64,000 nt of DNA from Anaerolinea sp. (GTDB lineage: Bacteria; Chloroflexota; Anaerolineae; Anaerolineales; Villigracilaceae): NCBI GenBank assembly GCA_020719725.1, contig DYPU01000002.1, forward strand, positions 1 to 64,000, given 5' to 3'. Under the pieces are notes generated by a model. It was given only the letters and a program-made list of their open reading frames with translations, was not told the DNA's origin and did not search any database. This document shows, piece after piece, positions 17,599 to 25,485 of the stretch (positions within the stretch are counted from its first letter, which is position 1; each line of letters opens with the position of its first letter). The position numbers and the translations under genes are program-made.

Positions 17599-20507
17599 GC
17601 ATTTTTTCTGGCCTGGTCTCGTTTGCCTTGCAAAGCTGGACAACCGCCGGTTTTGCGCTCAAACGCTTGCTCACCGAGCGTTTTCTCAGCCTGGCGGCCA
17701 TTGCCGGGTTGATGGTCGCTTCAGGATTTATCCTGAGCGTGCCACTCTACGCCGAAGCAACTTATTTCCGCTTATTTCGGGATGAACTTTTGGCCGGACG
17801 CGAAAAAGACCTGACCAGCCGCCCGGCTGATTACGCTCCGATGGCCTTTACATTCGAGCTAAAAGCAGCCGGGCGACAAAGCCCCCAGTGGAAAAATGTG
17901 GTCGAACTCGATCAGTACCTGGCTGGTGAGGCCCTGCGCACCCTCAACTTTCCCATTTTGCAAGCCGTGCGCCGTTTTAGAACGGAAGGCTATTTTGTTT
18001 ACCCGCCCTACAACCCTGATAATCCCGATACTCAATTTCGGCTGACCTCGGTTAAGCTGGCTTTTATTACCCCCATCACAGAAACCGTTGAGTTACTAAG
18101 CGGCAGCCTCCCGGCCCCGTTTGAACCCTCTCTACAAATTGGCGAACCGCTTGAAGTGCTGGCGAACGAGGCCATTGCCGCCGAGTTTGGGGTTCAGCCA
18201 GGGGATACCTACATCTTGCGTCAGGAAGGCGTCGATATTCCGGTGCTGGTGGTTGGCCTGTGGCACGCGATTGACCCAAAAGCACCCTACTGGGGCGGCC
18301 AGGTCGGCGATTGGTTTCTGGTAGACGAAGCCAGCTACACCGGCCCAATTAGCGACATCGTTAAAGATGAATTGAGCAGCAGCCTCTGGAGCATCGTCAG
18401 CGATGGCTCTGCCCTGCTTGCCAGCGACATCCCCCTACTTGATACCCGCATTCGTACCGTGGAAGAAAAAGCCGCCCTGCTCGTGCCAAAAACCACGCTC
18501 ATCGCCTCCCCACTGGCCGCCCTGGCGCGCTACCGTCAGAACGCCCCAACCCTCACCTACCTGCTTTTTGCCTTTAGCGTCCCCATCTTGGGCCTAATTT
18601 TGGCCTTCATTGGCCTGGTTGCCGGCCTGTTTGTGGGCCAGCAACGCGGCGAAATGGCAATTCTGCGCAGCCGCGGGGCCAGCGCCCTGCAAGTCGTCTG
18701 GATTTCTCTACTGCAAGGGGTTTTACTTGGGGCAGTCGCGCTCAGCGGTGGCATCGGCCTGGGCTACCTCGTCACCCACAGCATTGGCAAAGCCCGCAGT
18801 TTTCTAGATTTCAGCGCCGCCGGCGGCCTGCGAGTCGTTCTCACACCCACCGTTTTAGCCTACGGCCTGCTCGGCATAGCCCTCATCTTGCTCCTTCAAA
18901 TTCTCATCCCCACCCTCAGCGCCGCCGCCAATACCATCGTCTCCTACAAACAAGAACGCGCCCGAATGCAAAATCAACCCTGGTGGCAAAAATATTGGTT
19001 GGATTTGCTTTTGCTCATTCCCGCCGCCTATGGTTTATGGGTTTTACAAAAGCAAAGCCAGCAGGCGATTAAAGGAATCGAGGGGATTCCTGACCCGTTG
19101 CAAAATCCGCTCTTGCTGCTGGTTCCAGCCCTGGGCATTTTTGCGGTGGCACTCTTCACCCTGCGGCTTGTCCCCCATTTGATGGAATTGATCAGTCTGT
19201 TACTGCGCCCGACAAAAAGCGTCGGATTGCTGATGGCCGCTCGCACCCTGGCCCGTACCCCCGCCTTTTATAGCGCCCCGCTTGTTTTACTGATACTCAC
19301 CCTGGGCCTTTCCGCCTTCACCGCCTCGCTGGCCCAAACCCTGGATAGCCAATTGACCAAACAAGTTTATTACAACATTGGCACCGATCTACGCCTCAGC
19401 GAAACCGGAACCACCGCCGCCGAAGAAGGCGCGGCGGCCAATTACACTTTCCGGGCCGTGGAAGAACACCTCGGCTTGCCGGGTGTCACCTCCGCCACCC
19501 GGGTTGGCCGCTACAACGCCTCGGCCCTGGCCGGGGATACTGCTGTCGAAGGGACTTTCCTCGCCATTCAGCGCGAAACCTTTGCCTCGGCAGCCTACTG
19601 GCAGCGCGATTTTGCCTCGCTTCAGCTTGGGGCACTGCTAAACGAACTGGCCGCCAACCCCAACGGGGTTTTGGTCCCAGAATCGTTTTTAACCAAACAA
19701 AAACTCAAGGTGGGTGATCTGCTAACCCTCGGTATCAGGACCGGGGTTGTCGGTCAATCGGTGCCACTTCAAGCCAAAATTGTAGGAACCTTCAAATTGT
19801 TTCCCACCTGGTACCCCGAATCGGGCCTCTTATTCGTGGGCAACCTGGATGAATTCTTTCTGCAAGCGGGCGGAGAATTTCCACACGAGGTCTGGCTTGA
19901 AACCACCCGTAACGCCGACCCAGAAGGGTTGGTTTATGCCGTGCGTGGCTACAGCATTTTGCTCGATCAGGATGCCGACCAGACGCGCCTGGTGGATAAT
20001 GGCCTGAATACATTTGTCAACGCTTGGGCCTCGGCAGATGTGAACATTCGCGCCGAACAACGCCGTCCAGAACGCCAGGGCTTGTTTGGCCTGCTTTCAG
20101 TTGGTTTTGTGGCCTCAGCTTTGTTGACGGTGCTGGGGTTTTTGCTCTACGCTTTATTCTCCTTTCGACGGCGTTTCATCGAAATGGGGATGCTGCGCGC
20201 GGTTGGTCTTTCGGTGCGCCAGATGATTGCGCTTTTGGCCGCCGAACTGGCCTTTTTGGTCTTACTTGGAATTGGGGCGGGCACAGGGTTGGGCGTGTTT
20301 GCCAGCCGCCTGTTTGTGCCGTTTTTGCAAATTGGAGCCTCAGCCCAGTCACAATACCCGCCTTTTCAGATTGAAATTGCCTGGCTGTCGATTGTGCAAA
20401 TTTACATCTTGTTTGGCGCTTTGTTTATTGTGGCGTTGGCGGTTCTTTCGCGTTTGCTGCTGCAAATGAAAATTTTCCAGGCCATCAAACTTGGGGATAC
20501 CAGCTAA
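17595..20507 (+). CDS. ABC transporter permease with two FtsX modules (MacB/LolCE-like)
   Basis: RGEMAILRSRGASALQVVWISLLQG and RRRFIEMGMLRAVGLSVRQMIALLAAELAF, both FtsX core motifs; 970 aa; ATGA overlap with the adaptor gene. Confidence 0.9.
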   Translation: MSIFSGLVSFALQSWTTAGFALKRLLTERFLSLAAIAGLMVASGFILSVPLYAEATYFRLFRDELLAGREKDLTSRPADYAPMAFTFELKAAGRQSPQWKNVVELDQYLAGEALRTLNFPILQAVRRFRTEGYFVYPPYNPDNPDTQFRLTSVKLAFITPITETVELLSGSLPAPFEPSLQIGEPLEVLANEAIAAEFGVQPGDTYILRQEGVDIPVLVVGLWHAIDPKAPYWGGQVGDWFLVDEASYTGPISDIVKDELSSSLWSIVSDGSALLASDIPLLDTRIRTVEEKAALLVPKTTLIASPLAALARYRQNAPTLTYLLFAFSVPILGLILAFIGLVAGLFVGQQRGEMAILRSRGASALQVVWISLLQGVLLGAVALSGGIGLGYLVTHSIGKARSFLDFSAAGGLRVVLTPTVLAYGLLGIALILLLQILIPTLSAAANTIVSYKQERARMQNQPWWQKYWLDLLLLIPAAYGLWVLQKQSQQAIKGIEGIPDPLQNPLLLLVPALGIFAVALFTLRLVPHLMELISLLLRPTKSVGLLMAARTLARTPAFYSAPLVLLILTLGLSAFTASLAQTLDSQLTKQVYYNIGTDLRLSETGTTAAEEGAAANYTFRAVEEHLGLPGVTSATRVGRYNASALAGDTAVEGTFLAIQRETFASAAYWQRDFASLQLGALLNELAANPNGVLVPESFLTKQKLKVGDLLTLGIRTGVVGQSVPLQAKIVGTFKLFPTWYPESGLLFVGNLDEFFLQAGGEFPHEVWLETTRNADPEGLVYAVRGYSILLDQDADQTRLVDNGLNTFVNAWASADVNIRAEQRRPERQGLFGLLSVGFVASALLTVLGFLLYALFSFRRRFIEMGMLRAVGLSVRQMIALLAAELAFLVLLGIGAGTGLGVFASRLFVPFLQIGASAQSQYPPFQIEIAWLSIVQIYILFGALFIVALAVLSRLLLQMKIFQAIKLGDTS

Positions 20508-21511
20508 TGAGCGCCGAACCGCTAATTTTGTGCGAAAATCTGGTCAAAATCTATCGGCTGGAGAGTCGTGATGGTTCTGACGCCTCAGTGGAAGTGCAGG
20601 CGCTGCAAGGCCTGGATATTGCCATCGCTGAAGGCGAGATGATTGGCATTGTGGGCGCGAGCGGCAGCGGTAAGTCTACTCTGCTTAATATTTTGGGTGG
20701 TCTCGACCGCCCCACTGGTGGCCGGGCGCTGGTGGCGCGCCAGGATTTGGGCCGCCTGAGTCAATCTGCGCTGGATGCTTATCGGCTTAACCAGGTTGGG
20801 TTTGTCTGGCAGCATGGCGCGCGCAACCTGATTCCCTACCTGACGGCTGAAGAAAATATCGAATTGCCGCTGACGCTTTCCGGCCAGGGCGGGGCCAAAG
20901 TCCGCCAGCGCGCGTTGCAATTGCTCGATCTGGTAGGGCTTTCTGCGCGGATCGGACATCGTATGGAAGAGCTTTCTGGCGGCGAACAACAGCGCGTGGC
21001 GATAGCGATTGCGCTTTCCAACCGCCCCAGCTTGCTGCTGGCCGACGAGCCAACCGGTGAACTGGATACGGCGACGGCCCAAACCATCTACGATCTATTG
21101 CGCGATCTAAACAAAAAGCTCAGCCTGACGATTGTCATTGTCAGCCATGATAGCGCCATTGCCCGACAGGTAGACCGGGTGGTAGCTGTGCGGGATGGCA
21201 AACTCGCCAGCGAAACAGTCCGCGTTCAAAAATCGGAGGGTGAACATCACCTCGAAGAACTGGCCGTACTGGATGCAGCGGGTCGCCTGCAACTTCCACG
21301 TGAATATCTGGAACATTTTCACATCCGGCGTCGCGTGCGCATTGAAGTGACCGAAGAGGGTATTTTGATTCGACCACCCCACAACGATCATCAAGGCTCG
21401 GAGCAGGTTGCCTTAGTTTCTGGGGTTGTCACCACTGCAGACGAGTTGTCAACGGTTAAAACAACGCTCTCCTGGATCGAAGCTCTCCGAAAGTGGTTGA
21501 AAACACGTTAA
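20507..21511 (+). CDS. ABC transporter ATPase with C-terminal AbrB/SpoVT-like domain
   Basis: GASGSGKST, LSGGEQQR, LLLADEPTGELD; C-terminal VLDAAGRLQLPREYLEHFHIRRRVRIEVTEEGILIRPP; TAATG overlap with permease. Confidence 0.9.
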   Translation: MSAEPLILCENLVKIYRLESRDGSDASVEVQALQGLDIAIAEGEMIGIVGASGSGKSTLLNILGGLDRPTGGRALVARQDLGRLSQSALDAYRLNQVGFVWQHGARNLIPYLTAEENIELPLTLSGQGGAKVRQRALQLLDLVGLSARIGHRMEELSGGEQQRVAIAIALSNRPSLLLADEPTGELDTATAQTIYDLLRDLNKKLSLTIVIVSHDSAIARQVDRVVAVRDGKLASETVRVQKSEGEHHLEELAVLDAAGRLQLPREYLEHFHIRRRVRIEVTEEGILIRPPHNDHQGSEQVALVSGVVTTADELSTVKTTLSWIEALRKWLKTR

Positions 21512-21570
21512 TTTGTGGCGGCTGTGTTCGTACATGCAAGTCTGAACAACTGGGAAACCTAAAAAATAGG

Positions 21571-22269
21571 ATGACCGAAACCTTTGCAATCCAAACCGAA
21601 GACCTGTGGCGCATTTATCCTACCCGCCACAACCCCGAAGGCGGCGTGGCGGCCTTGAGCGGGGTCAATTTGCGTGTGCCGCTCGGACAGGTTGTGGCGC
21701 TCAAAGGACGTTCTGGCAGTGGGAAAACAACCCTGCTAAATTGTCTGGCCGGTTTGGATCGGCCAACCTCTGGCATCGTGCGCGTTTTGGGGCGCGACCT
21801 GGCCCAAATGAGTGATGATCAACTGACGGTCTGGCGGCGTGAGCAGATTGGACTTATTTTTCAGTCTTTTGGCCTGCTGCCGACCCTCTCGGCCTATGAA
21901 AATATCGAGTTACTCTTGCGGATTAAGGGCGATGATTACGCCGTCCGCCATAAACGCGCGCTGGAATGCCTCGAAATGGTTGGCATGAGCCGTTGGCGCG
22001 ATCACCGTCCTTATGAAATGTCGGGCGGGCAGCAGCAGCGCGTGGCGATTGCGCGCGCCCTGGCAAATCACGCCCAACTCATTATGGCAGACGAGCCAAC
22101 CGGCGAATTGGACAGCAAAACGGCTGGTGAGATTTTGGCGTTTTTTCGCAGTCTGGTCGAAAGCGAAAAAATCACCATGCTGATGGTTTCACACGACCCG
22201 CTGGTGGATCAATATGTTCATCAGGTCTTTCTCTTAAAAGATGGCAATTTGGAAACCAAAATTTCATGA
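21571..22269 (+). CDS. ABC transporter ATPase (MacB/LolD-type)
   Basis: GRSGSGKTT, MSGGQQQRVAIARAL, LIMADEPTGELD. Confidence 0.92.
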   Translation: MTETFAIQTEDLWRIYPTRHNPEGGVAALSGVNLRVPLGQVVALKGRSGSGKTTLLNCLAGLDRPTSGIVRVLGRDLAQMSDDQLTVWRREQIGLIFQSFGLLPTLSAYENIELLLRIKGDDYAVRHKRALECLEMVGMSRWRDHRPYEMSGGQQQRVAIARALANHAQLIMADEPTGELDSKTAGEILAFFRSLVESEKITMLMVSHDPLVDQYVHQVFLLKDGNLETKIS

Positions 22270-24236
22270 AACGCTTTTTGAGCTTTTTCCTGCTAGGTGC
22301 TTTTTTTCTTGCGTCTTGTGCGGCCCCAACCCCGGCCCTGCCAACCCCTTTGCCGACTCTTGCGCCCACTCCAACGCTGCTGCCGCCGATTTATACCGAT
22401 TCTGCGCAACCCATCGAGGCGCGGGTGGAAGATTTGCTGACGCGCATGACTCTTGAAGAGAAAATCGGCCAGATGACTCAGGTGGAGAAAAACAGCATCG
22501 TAGCCGGGGAGATTACCCGCTACGGGATTGGGTCCATTCTAAGCGGCGGCGGGGGCAGCCCGCAGGGTAACAATACGCCCGTCGGTTGGTATGCCATGAT
22601 AAACAGCTACCAACAAGAGGCGCTGGCAACGCGCTTGAAAATCCCGCTCATTTATGGCGTGGATGCCGTTCACGGACATGGCAACCTGCTAAATGCCACC
22701 ATTTTCCCCCACAATATAGGCCTGGGCGCAGCCAACGACCCCGAACTGGTCGAAAAAATAGGGCGCGCCACTGCCGAAGAAATGCTTGCGACCGGCGTCC
22801 ACTGGGATTTCGCGCCGGTGGTGGCTGTTGCGCAGGATGTGCGTTGGGGCCGCACCTACGAAGCCTACGGCGAGGTCGAGGCGCTGGTAACACCGCTCGG
22901 CGCAGCCTATGTGCGAGGAATGCAGTCGCTTTCGGCGGATGGAAGCCAGCTCCCAGGCCAAACCCTATTCAGTCTGGCAACCCCCAAACACTTTCTGGGT
23001 GATGGGGCCACTCTTTGGGATTCGTCTCGTACCGAAAACTATAAACTCGATCAGGGCAACATGCAGGTCAACGAAGAAACCCTGCGTCAAATTTATCTGC
23101 CGCCCTATCAAGCCGCCATTGAGGCCGGCGCAATGAGCGTGATGGCTTCTTTTAGCAGTTGGAAAGGCACTAAAATGCACGCCCAAAAATACCTGCTGAC
23201 CGATGTGTTAAAAGAAGAGCTTGGATTTCAGGGTTTTATCGTGTCGGATTGGCAGGCCATTGACCAAATTAACCGCCAGGATTACTACGCCTCGGTTGTG
23301 ATTGCCATCAATGCCGGAGTCGATATGAACATGGTTCCCTATGATTACCTGACCTTTATCGAAACTATGCAAAAAGCAGTCAGCCTGGGCGATATTCCCA
23401 TGAGCCGGGTGGACGATGCGGTGCGGCGCATTTTACGAGTCAAATTTGCGCTGGGATTGTTTGAACAACCCATGCCCGACCCGGCCTGGCAGCAAACCGT
23501 CCGCTCTCCCGCTCATCTGGCTTTGGCCCGCGAGGCAGTCCGCAAATCTTTGGTTTTGCTCAAAAACGAGGCAAATTTATTACCCCTTTCCAAAGACTTT
23601 CCGCTTGTTTTTGTGGCTGGGCTGGGGGCGGATGATATTGGCCTGCAAAATGGCGGCTGGACTTTGGTTTGGCAGGGTCAGCCGGGTAATGAGACTGCCG
23701 GAAGTTCTATTTTGCAGGGCCTCAAGGCCACACTGGGGCCACACAGCCGGGTGATCTATAACCCTTCTGCTAACTTTGAAGAAATAAAAGACGAAACCGG
23801 TCTGCCGCAAAGCGCTGATTTGGGTATTTTGGTGATTGCCGAACCGCCCTACGCTGAAGGAATTGGCGACCGCGCCGATTTGACCCTTAGCGCGGACGAT
23901 CAGTCTGCGCTGACCCTGATGCGCTCCAGTGCAAAAAAAGTGCTCGTCATCCTGCTTTCGGGGCGCCCGCTTGTTGTCACCAACCAACTCGGACAGATGG
24001 ATGCTCTGGTGGCGGCCTGGTGGCCTGGAACCGAAGGCGCTGCCCTCAGCGATGTGCTGTTTGGCGACTATCCATTCACCGGGAAATCGCCCTACTCCTG
24101 GCCGCGCAGTAACAAGCAGCTTCCTATTAATTTTTACAATGCTTCTCAAAACACGGGCTGTGACGCGCCCCTCTTTCCTTTTGGATATGGTCTGGCGTTT
24201 GGCGAGACCATGCCAGAACTTCCAATTTGCCCGTAA
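22266..24236 (+). CDS. GH3 beta-glucosidase-like lipoprotein
   Basis: FFLASC lipobox plus P/T linker; IPLIYGVDAVHGHGNLLNATIFPHNIGLGAANDPELV, GFIVSDWQAI (GH3 nucleophile motif). Confidence 0.93.
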   Translation: MKRFLSFFLLGAFFLASCAAPTPALPTPLPTLAPTPTLLPPIYTDSAQPIEARVEDLLTRMTLEEKIGQMTQVEKNSIVAGEITRYGIGSILSGGGGSPQGNNTPVGWYAMINSYQQEALATRLKIPLIYGVDAVHGHGNLLNATIFPHNIGLGAANDPELVEKIGRATAEEMLATGVHWDFAPVVAVAQDVRWGRTYEAYGEVEALVTPLGAAYVRGMQSLSADGSQLPGQTLFSLATPKHFLGDGATLWDSSRTENYKLDQGNMQVNEETLRQIYLPPYQAAIEAGAMSVMASFSSWKGTKMHAQKYLLTDVLKEELGFQGFIVSDWQAIDQINRQDYYASVVIAINAGVDMNMVPYDYLTFIETMQKAVSLGDIPMSRVDDAVRRILRVKFALGLFEQPMPDPAWQQTVRSPAHLALAREAVRKSLVLLKNEANLLPLSKDFPLVFVAGLGADDIGLQNGGWTLVWQGQPGNETAGSSILQGLKATLGPHSRVIYNPSANFEEIKDETGLPQSADLGILVIAEPPYAEGIGDRADLTLSADDQSALTLMRSSAKKVLVILLSGRPLVVTNQLGQMDALVAAWWPGTEGAALSDVLFGDYPFTGKSPYSWPRSNKQLPINFYNASQNTGCDAPLFPFGYGLAFGETMPELPICP

Positions 24237-24253
24237 GGCCCATAGGACTAAAA

Positions 24254-25276
24254 ATGGACAATAAAAATTTTCAGGTTGGAATCAATCTTGGTGGCTGGCT
24301 ATCACAGTATCGCGCCTATGATCAGGCTCATTTTCAGAGCTTCATCACCGAGGCAGATATTGCCCAAATTGCGGCCTGGGGCATGGATCATGTCCGCTTG
24401 CCGGTTGATTACCCGGTCATTCAGACTGAAATCCCCCCGTACGAGTTTATCCCAAGTGGCTTGGGCTATATTCGCTCTTGTTTGCAGTGGTGTAAACAAC
24501 ATGGACTTGGCCTTATTTTGGATTTACACAAAGCGCCTGGCTTTTTCTTTGGCACACTCCAATCCAACGATCTTTTCAGCGAACCCGCCCAGCAGGAGCG
24601 CTTTTTCAATATTTGGCGTGAGCTTACGCGCCAATTTAAAGAAGAAGGTGACAACCTGGTCTTTGAATTGTTGAACGAACTGGTTTTACCTTCCAGCGAT
24701 CCCTGGAATCGGCTTGCCCGTCAAACCGTTGAGGCCATCCGCGCCATCGATTCGCAGCGCTGGATCATCATTGGCGGCAATAACTACAATTCGGCCCCCT
24801 GCCTCCCCGAAGTGACTGTTTTGGAAGATGCGCGCGTGGCTTATACGTTCCACTTTTACGAGCCAATGCCGGTCACTCACCAGAAAGCGGCCTGGGTTCC
24901 GGCCCTCATGAACTGTGAAGCTTTGCCCTACCCTTGCCCACCCCTTGCCCCTGAATTTTTCCCCGAAGAATATCGTGAAAAAATGGCCCAGCATATTGGT
25001 CAGGTTTTCGACCGTAATTTTCTATTGAATGTACTTCAACCAGCCCTCGAATTTCAGCAAAAAACAGGCCGCATTGTTTATTGTGGAGAATTTGGCGTCA
25101 TAGATCAGGCCCCGCTTGCCACACGAGTCAACTGGAATCGCGAGTTCGTAGCCTTGCTGAATGAAAACAAGATTGGCCGGGCTTACTGGTCGTACAAGCA
25201 AATGGATTTTGGCCTGGTTAACCAAGCGGGTGAGCTAATCAGCCAGAAACTGCTCGAAAGTGTCTGCCGGGTTTAA
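24254..25276 (+). CDS. GH5-family glycosidase without recognizable signal peptide
   Basis: FQVGINLGGWLSQY, MDHVRLPVDYPVIQ, LVFELLNELV (acid/base NE), IVYCGEFGV (nucleophile E). Confidence 0.88.
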   Translation: MDNKNFQVGINLGGWLSQYRAYDQAHFQSFITEADIAQIAAWGMDHVRLPVDYPVIQTEIPPYEFIPSGLGYIRSCLQWCKQHGLGLILDLHKAPGFFFGTLQSNDLFSEPAQQERFFNIWRELTRQFKEEGDNLVFELLNELVLPSSDPWNRLARQTVEAIRAIDSQRWIIIGGNNYNSAPCLPEVTVLEDARVAYTFHFYEPMPVTHQKAAWVPALMNCEALPYPCPPLAPEFFPEEYREKMAQHIGQVFDRNFLLNVLQPALEFQQKTGRIVYCGEFGVIDQAPLATRVNWNREFVALLNENKIGRAYWSYKQMDFGLVNQAGELISQKLLESVCRV

Positions 25277-25340
25277 TCCAACCTAAACAGTAACGCTTGC
25301 GCCCTTGGCTTATTCGTCTGTTTTGACGGGGTTGAATCCC

Positions 25341-25455
25341 TCCGACTTTTGGGCCGCGTCATTTCAGTTTTAGGAATGAAAGCCCTGGTCACAGGGCGCT
25401 ACACTGTAGCCGCTGGGATTGATCTCCCAGCCAGGTCGGATGCTGAAGAGTCAGC
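25341..25455 (+). ncRNA. Candidate structured RNA leader upstream of the second GH94 gene
   Basis: Closing pair TCCGAC (25341-25346)/GTCGGA (25435-25440) around GCCCTG-GTCA-CAGGGC (25382-25397), GCTACACTGTAGC (25398-25410), GCTGGGA-TTGATC-TCCCAGC (25412-25431); then GCTGA-AGAG-TCAGC (25442-25455). Confidence 0.5.
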
Positions 25456-25485
25456 TTGCATTTTTGTTCATCAGGAGTATTTTTT

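Noticed and set aside
23580-24149. 189-aa minus-strand ORF inside GH3
   Set aside because: Antisense to conserved GH3 coding sequence with no independent evidence
25321-25350. Degenerate tRNA T-arm (GGGGTTGAATCCCTC)
   Set aside because: No acceptor, D or anticodon arm could be found around it
25341-25455. Cobalamin riboswitch
   Set aside because: Only short fragments resemble the consensus and the downstream gene is not B12 related; kept as an unassigned structured RNA instead
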